Shown here one piece after another: positions 33,201 through 46,500 of a stretch of DNA of 64,000 nucleotides (its first letter is position 1; every line of letters begins with the position of its first letter). Location: contig OU964918.1 in assembly GCA_918807975.1 (NCBI GenBank), positions 1,736,001 through 1,800,000 on the forward strand. The letters run 5' to 3'. The stretch is from Aplidium turbinatum (Eukaryota; Chordata; Ascidiacea; Aplousobranchia; Polyclinidae). A program made the position numbers and the translations under genes. The notes under the pieces are model-generated. The model was not told where the DNA came from and searched no databases. It was given only the letters and a program-made list of their open reading frames with translations.

Positions 33201-34364
33201 GGCGCCTAAATTCTGATTGACTTTTATGCACCATGATGCTGCTTCATCTGACCTATTGACTATTGTGATGCCCGCGCTTTGACCAAGGTTGGCCATGCGA
33301 AGCAAGCTGGTGCATAAAACATCTGAACAGCATTGACATCTACATTTGCCAAACGTCTCTGTACTTAAACCTCGCTCATCACCAAAAGTTTATTGTTGAA
33401 CCTAGCTAATCCTTGGGCGAAAGAACAGCAGCAACACGGATTTATAAGCAACACTACTCCCTTTGTGACAAAGCAAAGTAACAGCCGAGCTTCGTATATT
33501 TTCACATTTATTAGAAACAAGCCACATCAAATCGTATTGATAGATGGAGATTCATTGCACATCAGCAGCTTTTTCTTGTGTATCTTTATCATTGTGAATT
33601 TCTGCGAATGAAACAAAAATATTTAATTCAAGAGGGCTGTTTGGCAACAGTGTAGGATTTTGATCAGTTGTCGTCCAGAATAATACGAAGTTAATTGACA
33701 ATCTGCAATATCAAAGTATTATTCCTCTCTCCAACGTGCGTGACAAAAAACTTATTCGATTCTGCGCCACGCAGAGCGATAATCAAGTTCCAATACATTC
33801 TAATTGCGTGTACAGTAGTTATTCAACAACTGAAGCAACACATTCGCTGTTGTCTTTCAAACATATAACAAGCTCACCAAAAGTTAGTTTTTGCCGTTTT
33901 TGGCCACCTTGCCTGTCCTTCCAATTTCGAAATCACTCTGAAACTCTTCATCAATTTGCTGCATGGCAGCAGCTTTGTCGTGCGCCATCACCACGTCTAA
34001 TCATGCAAGTAAAAAAAGAAGTGTTAAATCAGTATATAAATGCCGACATAGCCTATTAACCACCATGTTCGTTGTTCACATCAATGCGAGTGCACCACTA
34101 AAACATTCTCATACATTACTCAATACTCTTCACAATTACATCATACATTAATCAAAAGAACAAAATGGCATAGTTGTGACATAATCATTTAGTCGTAGTA
34201 GAAACATTTATCCGTACTCACCAAGAACAACCTTTTTCAGATTCTTTTTTAAACAATCAAACGAATGCTTAGACTTCACGACGTTTTTTTTTCTTTCTTT
34301 TTTCTCGACATGACTTGAACTGTGTTGTGTTCGATAATAATAGTTGCAATAAAACCACTGATAT

Positions 34365-35560
34365 AATCGCTTGCATTTTTGCCAACAACTTGACTTAAAT
34401 TTGCCACCTGCAAAATGTAAATCGAATGTAATGACAGGGGTTTCATCCATCATATTAAAAAGCTTCAGCACTTGTTACAGAAATTTTCGACTGTTACAAA
34501 TGACAGCCAACGTTTAAAGTTTATTTTGGGATTCCAGTCGTCTGTTGTGTTGCGTATGTAAGTCGCAGTGTAGGCTACTGTAGGCTATGTTGTCGCAATG
34601 GGCGCAAAATAAAACATGTTATTATTATTATTATTCAGTTGACGGCAATGAAAGCTACATTTGCAAATACTCTACAACCATCACAGACCTATCCACACGA
34701 CATAAAAATACAAACACATTCAAGCAGTCAGGCAAACACTACCGGAGAAACAAAATCAAAGATTTAGCAAAATCCTACCCATGTTCTGGGACATTACAAG
34801 CTCTGCTACTTTGCTAATGTCTTCTTAGCACTCATCTAGGAGCACTGGCACTAAGTTTGTCACGAGAATATTTCATATGAAAGTTTTCCATAGGTCATTG
34901 AGTTTTATAACTTTCTCTAAATTGAGTTTTATAACTTTCTTTAAATTGTGTAAACATAGTGACAAAAACGACTTTACACAATTATTTCAGGTTCAATGAA
35001 TAAAAGACATTCACTTACCAGGTTTTCATAAACATTGTCGTAAGTCATTCCTATAGTTTCATTTTGATCATTTCTAAAACTTCTTTCGGCCGTAATATCT
35101 CAATTGAATTCGATTTTTTATATTTTCGATGCAAGAAGCGAAAATTCCTCTTAGCGCTGTTCACATAAGCATTGTGCTTTCGGCTCTCCACGTAATTTTG
35201 TATTGCGCACAACCGCTATGTTTGAACAGTCGAAGTGAATCGAGTGACGTCATAATCCCTTTAGCAAAGGATTAAGTCATGGCCTTTGTCTTCCTTCATA
35301 AAAAAAAAACAAGTTATTCTGCTAAATTGCATCTCCTCACGTTGATATAACACATCGCCGCATTCAAAAGCTTTGTTGCCTATTTCACTTCAACGCGTCA
35401 CATTGCCCAGTCAAAGTTTAAGTAGCGACGTCATAATGGAGTTTTCAACAACAATTATTGTGCCTGTAGTATTGTTCTATGCACCGCGGGAGGAGAAAAA
35501 ACGATTCGCCAGATCGTTGAAAGTAAAAGCAGCAATCATTTTGTGAAATCTCGCTTCAAG
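34365..35560. repeat. Core B, paralogue of 11515-13115
   Basis: Direct-orientation similarity to core A over about 1.1 kb with the empty MITE site. B differs by a short insertion with an (att)n run near 34620. Beyond 35560 similarity stops and a plus-strand frame (35587-35865) follows without a recognised domain. Confidence 0.8.
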
Positions 35561-36389
35561 AAATTGAGGAGAGATTTCGAGGCAACATGACTGCTCCTGA
35601 AGCTGGCCTATTGTGCAAGCTTTGCTACATTAGTAAAGACGCCCCTTTGTTGACGACACGAGAATCTCATCCACGTGGTCAAAGTCAGACAGTGAGCGAG
35701 ACTGCTCTCAGAACAAAATCAATAAGTGATAGCGCATCAATCGATTTTTTTTACATTGATTCAGCGTCTGCAGACAGGTCAGCAGCGCGGCGGCAGTGCA
35801 GCCGCAACTCAATGATCACCACAATCATGCTGCTGTGTCGAGCGCTACCAAACATCAACAAGTGAATTCGATTAAGCTTACAAGTTGTTTTAAATTTTCT
35901 TGAACTGCACGCAAATTTTGAGGTTAGTCCTGAAAAAATGCTTTCAAAAATATTACAAATCATTTTAGTATAGTTAAACTTGAAAATTAAACAAGCATTT
36001 GTTGAACACAAGAAAAAAATGAAGACCTGGCAACTTGAATTAGCAACCACGTTTTTAAGTTTATCGCTTGTTAGTTACCTTACCAACGTCTGCAGACGAT
36101 GAATCAATGTAAAAAGAACGGATTATGCTAGTTGGGTATTGGAGGCGCCAAAGCCTAAACTTTCTGGAAGTGTCCTCTGAATCACAAGACATTTATTGCA
36201 CTGAATTATCTGAAGCAATTGAATATGAACAAACGATTTTTATCATGGCGTTGTTGGTACAAGAATGTATGTTTTTCCACTATGCTAAAGAAACTATGTT
36301 TTTCCACTAAACCACATGAGTCATTTAGTTAAAGAGTCATTTTATTGTTGGCTATTAATATTTTCAAAGAATAAATCAAGTGAAGTAGC

Positions 36390-38700
36390 CAACGTTGCAA
36401 TTGTTTATTTTGTAGAAACGTGTAGGCTAATGGAAACTTTAAACTGGTGCGGTATCAAGCACGTTATCGCGTTCGCATTTTGTTGCTCCTACCTTTTTCT
36501 AGACCTCTGCTCCGTTTGGCATAAACAAACTTGGCAAACTGTTGGCTACACTTCTGACCAACCCTGGTCTTAAATATTCATAGTATACTTGTACGGTATC
36601 AGAAAATAATAACAGCATTGATAGCCTATTATAAAAATGTAAAATTGTAGCAAAATGATGGTATACATTTGCATAATTTTAAAGAAAACACCGAAATTGT
36701 TATGAATTGGCACAATGCGGGCAATGCTTCTGACCGATGTTAGCCAACCATACAACTGTGTTTTGAAGCAATACCACATGAAAAGAGGTTTGTGTTAGTA
36801 ATTTTAAAGATTAAAACAAATAAACCTGAAATAAAGTCTTTGAGACCTTTTTGAACGCATAATAAGAAATAAGTTATTGAAACTGATGGCGTATTGTTGG
36901 CAACATGTTGGACATAATTGCCAATCTTGTGCCCTCACATCCAGCATATAGGCGACGTTGCAATTGGTTATTTTGTGGAAACGCGTAGGGCTAATGGAAA
37001 GTTTAAACTGTTTGGGTATCAAGCACGTTATCGCGTTCGCGTTTTGTTGCTCCTACCTTTTTCTAGACCTCTGCTCAGTTTGGCATAAACAAACTAAAAT
37101 GAAACTACTTTGTTGGCAAACTGTTGGCTACCCTTCTGACCAACGCTGGTCTTAAATATTCATAGTATACTTGTACGGTATCAGAAAATAATAACAGTAT
37201 TGATAGCCTATTATAAAAATGTAAAATTGTAGCAAAATGATGGTATACATTTGTATAATTTTAAAGAAAACACCGAAATTGTTATGAATTGGCACAACGT
37301 TGGCAATGCTTCTGACCGATGTTAGCCAACCACACAACTGTGTTTTGAAGCAATACCACATGAAAAGAGGTTTGTGTTAGTAATTTTAAAGATTAAAACA
37401 AATAAACCTGAAATAAAATCTTTGAGACCTTTTTGAATGCATGATAAGAAATAAGTTATTGAAATTGATGGCGTATTGTTGGCAACATGTTGGACATAAT
37501 TGCCAATCTTGTGCCCTCACATCCAGCATAAAGGCGACGTTGCAATTGTTTATTTTGTGGAAACGCGTAGGGCAAATGGAAACTTAAACTGTTTCAGTAT
37601 CAAGCCCGGAATCACGTTCTCGTTTCTGTTGCTCCTACCTTTTTCTAGACCTCTGCTCCGTTTGGTATAAACAAACTGAAATGAAACTACTTTGTTGGCA
37701 AACCGTTGGCTACACTTCTGACCAACGCTGGTCTTAAATATTCATAGTATACTTGTACGGTATTATAAAAACAATAACAGCATTGATAGCCTATTATAAA
37801 AATGTAAAATTGTAGCAAAATGATGGTATACATTTGCATAATTTTAAAGAAAACACCGAAATTGTTATGAATTAGCACAATGCGGGCAATGCTTCTGACC
37901 GATGTTAGCCAATCACACAACTGTGTTTTGAAGCAATACCACATGAAAAGAGGTTTGTGTTAGTAATTTTAAAGATTAAAACAAATAAACCTGAAATAAA
38001 ATCTTTGAGACCTTTTTGAACGCATAATAAGAAATAAGTTATTGAAACGGATGGCGTATTGTTGGCAACATGTTGGACATAATTGCCAATCTTGTGCCCT
38101 CACATCCAGCATAAAGGCGACGTTGCAATTGTTTATTTTGTGGAAACGCGTAGGGCAAATGGAAACTTTAAACTGTTTGGGTATCAAGCACGTTATCGCG
38201 TTCGCATTTTGTTGCTCCTACCTTTTTCTAGACCTCTGCTCAGTTTGGCATAAACAAACTAAAATGAAACTACTTTGTTGGCAAACTGTTGGCTACCCTT
38301 CTGACCAACGCTGATCTTAAATATTCATAGTATACTTGTACGGTATCAGAAAATAATAACAGCATTGATAGCCTATTATTAAAATGTAAAATTGTAGCAA
38401 AATGATGGTATACATTTGCATAATTTTGAAGAAAACACCAAATTGTTATGAATTGGCACAACGCTGGCAATGCTTCTGACCGATGTTAGCCAATCACACA
38501 ACTGTGTTTTGAAGCAATACCACATGAAGAGAGGTTTGTGTTAGTATTTTTAAAGTTTAAAACAAATAAACCTGAAATAAAATGTTTAAGACCTTTTTGA
38601 ACGCATAATAAGAAGTATTGAAATTGTTGGCGTAATGTTGGCAATGTTGGCAAAATATTTGACAAAATTGCCAGCCTTGTGCCAACATACCCAGCATATA
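36390..38700. repeat. Four tandem units of about 583 bp
   Basis: Unit starts near 36392, 36955, 37537 and 38120 (marker acgttgcaattg), periods 563, 582 and 583. The first and last units diverge most and the last runs into the element's right end. It is non-coding; the recurring minus-strand frames only repeat. Confidence 0.95.
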
Positions 38701-38879
38701 GCCAACGCTGGCCCAGCAATCAATGTTTGCTGGGTTGTGTCATCTAGGGAAAACAGTAAAGAAAGCGTAAAAATATAATTTTTACAACAATTTATTTAAA
38801 CGTTCGCCCAAAGTTAGAAAAATTGAAGATTTCTGCAAAATATGACAAATCAGGCCGTATCTTTAGGTACCAACGCATG

Positions 38880-41230
38880 TCTCTAACGGAAGTTACGACA
38901 TGGCACCCCTGTGAAACATTGGCAGTTTCTAGTACAAGATTTTCAACTTATCACTCCATTTACTTGGAACTACGTTTGTTTGAATAAAAGTTACAAATTG
39001 GTGGAAAAACATACATTTGTTCGTGAAAGCACTGACGAGTGTGATAACCTTTTAAACAAGTTTTACTACGCTCCTCATACAGAAGAATGTTGCACTTTGT
39101 TGGCATACTTCCCTTGTTCACTCTGCACCTGCCTTAGCTTTACGTTTCTAGCCCTAGGAAGTGGTGTAGAGTAGGCGATAAAAGCGCAGGCTATATCTTG
39201 TACTGTAGTAGTTTTGTAAAAACACTACTTGCTGTTGCACGGTCTTTTTGAACGTTCAGCAAGCACTGAATTATTTTTCTTCTAAAATCAAAATCCTTTT
39301 GTCGCTCTTCAAGCTTGCAGTGAATCCTCCATGCATTTCATATACTTACGCTATTATTGCTACCCGCAGCGCCGTTGAGAGGATAACTTGGGGCCACTAC
39401 CAATGAAATTGTGGTTTCCCAGTTCAAGGCATTTATGAAAAAATCGCACCATATTCAAAGAGTAAGCGGTGGTTTTTCAAACACCCTGGCCTCGTGGAAA
39501 GGTTTCGGAACCCTAAATCATGCCGGACCGGGTTCAAAACTACCCCTTTAACCCCTTTTCAACGCAGCTGGCTACTCGGGTTGGTCTTTTTGCACCATGT
39601 GAAGTAATCGCATCCACATTTTCAGCTTTGTCCAAACTTTGTTGCTGCTGTGCTTAAAACAAACTCTTCATCGCTTCTTTGTTAGATTAGAATTGAGAAA
39701 CAACTAAAAGCTTCAAAATATTTACAAGCTAACATAATAAGAAATGTTTAAGAAATGTTTGGCTGCATTCAGTATGTTATAGGTGATTCCAACAAATATA
39801 ATTCTACATGTTTTTGAATGAAAGTAAGAAAATCGTAGGATATTAAAAATGTCCTTGGTTTGTTTATTATAATTTTGAATTTTTGACTTATCATATCTTA
39901 GTAACTACGCCTACATTTCATTCAGCTAAAGTAAACGTAACTTTGGAGTCGAAATACGCGATAAAACAATTTGGGACTAGACTAGAATTGGGGCCTCTGG
40001 ATCTTCCACAGGGGGTTTAAAACGCGAAATCTTAATTTTTTTATCCTTTAGTATTTTTAAAGGTAAATCAAGCAAAAATAACTTTTAGCACGAAAATCAC
40101 TTATAAACCCGTAAGGTTTTAAGTTGCATACTAGGTAGGCATATTATAGGCTAAATGTCCATATACTGTATATGTGATTTGACTTGTTACCACATATCTA
40201 TGACATATCACTGTGTGACCATGACGTGTCACCATGCGTCTATGACATGCCACCTTGTGTCTATGACATGTCACCACGCATTATTAAGGCGTCTCAATTT
40301 CAGCAAATTCTTCCAAGTGCGTTGCACCGAAAAATATTTGACAACCATTTTACTAAAGAAAGTTCTGTTATCTAGGTTAACTTTATACTATTATTTATCT
40401 TACTTATACTATTATTTATTTATCTTACATATTGCATTGTTTTTCAGTGTTGCGCTTAATTGCCAGGCCACCTTGTAGCATGAAACGTTAGGTAGCGCTT
40501 GACTCAGCCAGTTCATCTTTTTGTATTTGAATTAGCTCTGCTACCTGCATCGAGTACTTTGTTTGCACTTGTTACAATTATTATTAGAATACACTTTATA
40601 CATACACATTCTTTGAAAGTAGTTAATAACTTGCTTTATTACGTTTTGCATGAATTATTAAATTGTATTTGATTGTAAGTCAGGCTGTCCATCTACTTCC
40701 CTATCCAAGAAATCTACGCATGTGTTCTAACAACCCCGATTGCTACCTATTAGGTTAAAAAGTGGCTCGTACATAAACCACGATTTCTCTTATCAGTCCA
40801 ATTTGGTTATGTCCATGTAGAGTTTGCAACAAAAGTTTATCTACTATTTGCTTCTTTGCTGTAATTGTGATGCCAACGATTTCTGTGTTGACCAACTTGA
40901 GAAAAACAACTTTATTGTATGGTCAATACTTGTTAAGGTTGTATTTACATCAAACTGATAAAACCATGACTAACTATTAACAAAAAAAGTCAACAAACTA
41001 CTTGCGTTAGTGCAGGAACATGATTACTTTTATATTGACGAAAAAGAATAAAAATTGAAAACATAATTTTTTAAATCTTGCACACTTAACAGTGTTACAA
41101 AACAAGGCTCTTTCTAAGAAAGGGGTTAGTCTGGATAGAGGTTAGCTGTGGTTAGTCTGGGTAGCGATTGCCCAAACAATTTAAATGAAGCTTTACAAAG
41201 AAAGAAATAATACAAAACTTATCTGCAATG
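38880..41230. other. Non-coding stretch with minor repeats
   Basis: Contains a possible decayed tRNA-derived SINE head near 39490-39560 (tggcctcgtgg and ggttcaaaact as A and B boxes) and a minisatellite at 40178-40275 (tatgacatgtcaccatg-like, about 21 bp). Otherwise nothing recognised. Confidence 0.4.
40178..40275. repeat. Minisatellite of about 21 bp
   Basis: Four to five units of the type ctatgacatgtcaccatg. Confidence 0.85.
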
Positions 41231-41236
41231 TTTATT
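41231..41236 (-). terminator. Polyadenylation signal AATAAA
   Basis: Minus-strand AATAAA 52-57 bases beyond the stop codon of the sushi exon at 41288-41496. Confidence 0.6.
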
Positions 41237-41287
41237 GTTAAATTGTAACAAGCTTAATGGATTGAAAAACATGGCAAAGCGTAGAGA

Positions 41288-41496
41288 TTATGACGCAAGA
41301 AAGCATCGGAGGAAAGTGTAGTCGATTTCCCATCTGTCCCTTCTGAAGCATCGTATTAAGGACTTGGAGCTGTTCAGAAAGCTGTTCGATTGTTTGCAAG
41401 AAACTTTGATCGAATCTCCAACCCGGTAAAAAGTTTGTGCTCCTCCTAACATTCGAACACTGTCCCTCAGAAGAGACTGATCAAAGTGGCAACCCT
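41288..41496 (-). CDS. Last exon with sushi/CCP domain
   Basis: Minus strand: acceptor ttgcag, phase 1 entry, 68 codons, stop at 41288-41290 and AATAAA shortly after. The peptide starts GCHFDQSLLRDSV and contains YRVGDSIKVSC, IRCFRRDRWEIDY and FLRC. The four cysteines, the G-x-S-x-x-x-C centre and the W before the last C fit a complement-control/sushi module, extracellular and disulphide-bonded. The phase equals that of the EGF exons upstream (51534 onward), so it is probably the 3' end of the same mosaic protein. The intron of about 10 kb between them is filled with mobile elements. There is no membrane segment in this exon, so the product may be secreted. Confidence 0.68.
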
Positions 41497-42890
41497 CTGC
41501 AATGGAATAACTTTGGTAGTTACAAATTATATAGATAATTTGAAGTTATTTATGGATAGATTCTATTTGAATAAGGACCTTCTGATGATCCTCCTTTTTG
41601 GGTGAAACAGGGTGTAGAGGTGTTAGAGAGTAATAACTATGTTTTATATATATTATAGATATGCAAAACAAAGTAACTCTCATAAAAGTGAGAATTATTA
41701 GATAAATTTGACGATGCACAATAACTGCACATTAGGATGGGTCGTTTTTGACTTTTTTTCGAAATTCAAAAACGGCTAGTCATAAAAAGTGGCACATGCA
41801 TAAAAAAGTTACGTGTACAAAATTTCATCAGTTTAGAGGTGCATCTTCTGCCTCCGCAGGGGGGTCGCACTTTCAGTTTTTTCGGAAAAAAAAAGGGAAA
41901 TTTCACTTTCGTTTTAACATATTTTTTTTTATAAGTTTTCTTCTGGCTAGTTGTAAATTGTAAGTGGGATGTACCCACAACTTTCCTATGTAAAGGCATG
42001 TTCGAAACGTAAGGTTTACTGCCCCCGCATCGACGACCAAAATGCTGAGTTTTCACCAGTTTGAGATGGAATTTTGTCATTGCTCAATAAACAAACTTGT
42101 CGCAAAAGGGCGAGTTGGTGTTAACGCAGTATAGGCTACGCTCATTTATGTTCTGTTCACTAACTTTGCAGGATGATACGAATTGACAAATTATAAGACG
42201 TAGTCTTGCTTAAAGTAAAAGCAATAGTAAGCTTGATCAGTTACAGCTATAAAGAGCAACCTATAATTTAGTTCAGAAAAGCAATATGATCTGCAGGTTC
42301 CGTAAATGGAATGTGCTGTACAGTTTCGACGTGGTTTGTTATCATGATTTTGTTTACACAAATTTGTCATTTACAAACCAAAATTAGAGCTTCGGTAGAG
42401 AGTTTGTTTTGTTGAACCATAGGCATACGAAGCCGAGCAACGTGATCAAGTTTAACATCTTCAAGTTTATTACATTTACATCACCATAAAACTACGCAAC
42501 AAATTAAGTATCGAACGTATTCGACATCACAAGATGTCCTCTTCAGGAATAACATATATACAATTTTACTACATCTGAATAAAATACAATGGTTATTATA
42601 ACTATAAACAGGAAAAAACAAAAACTGCACAGTACTTCTGACTAGCTCAAACTCAATGATATTTTTGCTCTGCGAGAACCAAAAGTAACTGCATCAAAAC
42701 CAAAATTAAACGTTCACTTCATAGGTTACTACAAGAACCACATACAAAGGTGTAAACTTTGTTTGATAACAATGTAACGATAAAAAAAGCATGTGTTAAC
42801 AAAAAAAAAGCGAAATTGTGTCAATATACAACAAACAACAAGGGCTTTTAACCAGTTCACCAGATGATTGTTCAAACTTGGTTCTGGTTT
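41497..42890. other. Non-coding stretch with a TAGGATGGGTCG-like end
   Basis: At 41735-42080 a sequence beginning taggatgggtcgtttttgac, with a subterminal G-run and ctcaataaacaaac, resembles the long terminal repeats of the TAGGGTGG elements. No inverse partner or target duplication was found. It could be the outer end of the GCDGTAVNTG element. Confidence 0.35.
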
Positions 42891-42894
42891 AAGT

Positions 42895-43200
42895 CTAATG
42901 AATCATAAAATCTTGTTTCGACTGGAACCGAGGAATTTTTTTCTTTGATTGTGATTTTGCTTTATTGTACCCATCTCTTTCAATGCTATCCACCACATAT
43001 GATGAGGCATCTGTCATGAGTTTAATGGCTCTTTCAACGGCTTGTATGTGGCATGAAAAAATAGGAAACAACTGTTGTGGAGGCATCTTTATTTTCATGT
43101 GCTTTTCTATCACATTGCTGTCAACACCACGGATCACTGGGGGTTCCGTAACTTGAATATTTTGCCAGTCTATCATATCAAAGTAACGTTCGGAACTGAA
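42895..43200 (-). pseudogene. GCDGTAVNTG protein family, C-terminal part
   Basis: Minus-strand frame: MIDWQNIQVTEPPVIR, then FSCHIQAVERAIKLMTDAS and IPRFQSKQDF before the stop. From memory, the block IDW...VTEPP...CHTQAVER.VKLVTEAS...MP.F..K.DF ends a widespread uncharacterised repetitive protein. The acidic residue in AVER is a candidate third catalytic residue of a DDE transposase (inference). The N-terminal part lies at 47340-48370 on the same strand, and the Ty3/gypsy fossil is between them. Confidence 0.7.
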
Positions 43201-43394
43201 CTGTCATATTGGCATGGTGAATTTTCGCTGACGAGTGCTGTGAGATGATAATATTCTTGAATTGAAACTTCTCCTCCATCCTAGTTCTCTTACATACTCT
43301 TCGGTATCACATATCTGTTATAGTCGTCATTTTATTTATGTTGATTTTATGTAACTTGTGACCTGCCTCACTACATAATAACATTCAGCGATTT

Positions 43395-43465
43395 CTGGTA
43401 CAGACGCTGGAATTGATTACCACCGCACGACGAGTGTAATCAATTAAGCGTTCTGTACCACGTTC
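43395..43465. repeat. Inverted repeat (hairpin) near the gypsy 5' side
   Basis: Arms tggtacagacgctggaattg and (inverse) caattaagcgttctgtacca, each about 27 bp, with a loop of about 15 bp. It lies between the transposase relic and the gag region of the gypsy fossil. Confidence 0.75.
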
Positions 43466-43564
43466 CTTAGTTGATTGTTTTGCGTTTCTTTCTTACTATA
43501 CATTGTGTTGCTTTGATACACTGAATTCAGTAAGTAACAAGAGGTAAATGGTTTTCTCACTTGG

Positions 43565-46500
43565 TTGGCTAATACTGTTATTATTGCTTATTTTATATTA
43601 AACGTCTGGAAATACAACAGACATTTAACTGGGGTTGCCGGCAGGATCTTTACAGAATTTCTACAGGATTTTAGAAACATTGGAGAAACTGATCGAAGTC
43701 CTGCAACAACAAATTGCCAACCAAGAACGCCAAACGAAGGAACAAATTGCCAACCAAGAACGCCAGACGAAGGAGCAAATTGCCAGACAAGAAGAACGTC
43801 ACCGAGAACAAGAACAACGTCACCAAGAACAAGAACAACGTCACCAAGATCAGACGAAACTACTCATGGAGCAACTACGAGACATGCGAGCCCAAACTTC
43901 AAGACCACAACCAACAACATTACAACAGCAGGTATCTTTACCTAAGTTCGTAACGTTCGATGCCACCACTGAACTGTGGGCAGACTATTGGAAGAGGTTT
44001 AACATCTTTGTAGCAGCACATTCAGTCGCACAAGACAAAATGCCGCAGGTTTTTTTCACCAATCAATCACCTACAATCTACAAAATATTAAAAAATTTGG
44101 CTGCGCAGGAAACAAACCCCAAGGAAGTCAACGATCTCACCATGACGGAAATTACAAATTACATGGCTCAACAATTCGACCCAAAACGCTTCATCGTGAG
44201 GGAGCGATTCCGTTTCTGGAGCGAAATGAAGCGCAAACCCGGTGAAACAGCTCAAGAACTAGACGTCCGCATACGCCAGGCAGCTGCCACTTGTGACCTT
44301 CTCGTCCATTTCAAATCCATTGAACGAAGCTTTACGTACTCGTTTTATTTGTTCAATAGGTAACGAGGCGGTGCTTAAGGCGTTATTCACAATCAGAGCT
44401 AATGAACTTACTTTCAAACGTGCGGTGGAGGTTGCATCAGAAACCGAAGAGGCAGCCAAGGTGGCCAAAGAAACTGTTTACGGCACTCCACCAGCACCAG
44501 TTGCGAAAGTAAGGACCATCAGCAAACCTCCAAAAACTAGGCAACTTACAGGTACTTTCTTTACTTCTAAAAATAAAGAATGCTATTGCTGTGGTAATTC
44601 CAACCACAAAGCCAATGACTGCAGGTTTAAGAAAGCCACCTGCCATTTCTGCAATATTACGGGACACTTACAAAGTGTTTGTCGAAAGAAAGCTAAACAG
44701 TTCAAACCTTCTAAGCTAAATTGTATCGAGGAAATTAACATGCTCTCTAGTTCTTGCAGAAAACCTCGAAATTCAACGTTGGAAGTACCGATCTCCATTA
44801 ATTCGGTAACCACACACTTAGAACTGGACACTGCTACAAATGGAAATTTCCTTTCCAACGACGTCAGGACTCGGGTGGGCGCAACTCAATTGCAAGCACC
44901 AGTGTCGCAGTTCCAATCTGCTACCAAGCATCTAGTACCAATCACAGGTTCTTTCACGGCCCAGGTAACTTGTCCTTCCACGGGAAGGTCAGATAATATT
45001 CCTTTTGTAGTCACCACGGTCAAAGGACTAAACTTGCTAGGTCGTGATGCAATCTCGTCTTTAGGAACTTCTATCGATAAATTCCTTCTGTCTAACTATT
45101 CTACTTTGCAGAGTATCCAGTCATGCGACAAGCCTGATAAGAGTCTGGCGAAAGCATGCTCCCACTTACGTGACGAGTTCAAAGATGTTTTTAAGCCTGA
45201 ACTCGGGTGCTTACGAGATTATGAACTAGACATAGATTTTAAGTCTGATGCTAAACCTGTTTTTCTCAAACCTAGGCCTGTACCTTTCACGCTAAAGGAG
45301 AACTTAGCACAAGCCTATGATTCGGGCATTGCACGTGGTGTATGGACACCAGTTCAGTTTTGCGATTGGGGCACACCGGTTGTTCCAGTCCGTAAGCCTT
45401 CAAACTCTTCAGAAGCGAAGTCCAAGTTACGCATATGTGGCGATTATTCAGTCACGGTGAACTTTTCCCTGGAGACCCATCGTCACCCGTTACCCTTACC
45501 AGAAGACTTAATGCAAAAGTTGGGTGGTGGGTATGGTTTCAGCAAGATAGACTTGGCTGATGCCTACAATCAGATTCGACTTGGTCCTGACAGTCGAAAA
45601 CGACTCGCATTAAGCACTCACCGTGGCGTACTTTCACAAAATGTTTTACCTTTTGGCATATCTTCTGCTCCAGGTTATTTTCAGAAGATCATGAACGACC
45701 TTACAGCCGACCTTCCAGGGGTCGCAGTCTACCTAGACGACATTCTTGTCAGTGACACTACTGCTGAGGAGCATCTCCAAAATCTTAGACGGCTCCTCGA
45801 TCGACTTCACTCAAAAGGCCTGAGGTGTAGGAAAGACAAGTGTAAGTTTGCACAACCTCAGGTAGAGTATCTCGGACACATTTTGTCCAGGCAGGGCATC
45901 TCCAAAGGTCCTAAGGTAAACGCCATGTCTGCCCCCACTGACGTATCTTCTCTTCGTTCATTTTTAGGTTCCTTACTATTTTACTCGAAGTTTCTACCGT
46001 TGAACGCTTCTACTGTAGCAGAACCACTATACCATCTCACGAAAAAGGACATTCCTTGGAGATGGGGAAAACAAGTGGAAAACTCTTTTGTTCAGCTGAA
46101 GCATTATCTTTCTACTGATGAGGTTCTTACACATTTCAATGCGTCACTTCCGGTAGGTATCACACGTGATGCTTTTAGTGTGGGCATCGGTGTTACTTTG
46201 TTTCACCGTTTCCCAGATGGCACAGAACGGCCCATAGCAAACGTTTCAATGATATTAACAGCTTCGCAGACAAACTATAGTCAAATTCAGAAAGAGGCTT
46301 TGTCGATAATTTTAGCGCTGAAAATTCTATCAATATCTTTTTGGTAGATCATTTATTTTGGTCACAGATCATAAGCCATTGCTTAGTCTTTTTGGCCCGA
46401 CCAAATCGACACCTTCTTTAGCAGCAAATCGTTTGGCTCGTTGGGCACTCTTTTTGTCGCAATTTAAATTGAGTACACTATTGAGTATAGGAAGACGAAG

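Larger units (their letters stand above)
32547..38735. mobile_element. TIR element, CCCAGYAAACATTG ends, palindromic arrays
   Basis: Left end acccagtaaacattgattg and right end caatcaatgtttgctgggt are inverse repeats. Inside the left end is a dense array of gccaacgttggc palindromes (32580-33200). On the right are four tandem units of about 583 bp. Core B (34365-35560) lies between them. About 6.2 kb. No transposase recognised. Nested in the 32200-38879 element. Confidence 0.72.
32200..38879. mobile_element. Outer TIR element with CATGG...GGCCTGATTTGT ends
   Basis: Left end catggccacctggagatgcgg and right end (inverse) ccgtatctttaggtaccaa...catg share cggcctgatttgtca and attttgcag over about 60 bp in inverted orientation. 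A compact copy with the same ends lies at 52907-53311. This copy is expanded by the nested 32547-38735 element. No target duplication was fixed. Confidence 0.65.

Noticed and set aside
32521-33234. Long overlapping frames on both strands as genes
   Set aside because: They are translations of a palindromic tandem array.
36570-38470. Repeated minus-strand frames (69-85 codons) as a gene family
   Set aside because: They recur only because of the 583-bp tandem units and show no domain.
41735-42080. Firm call of a transposon end
   Set aside because: Only the start resembles TAGGGTGG ends. No inverse partner or target duplication was located.
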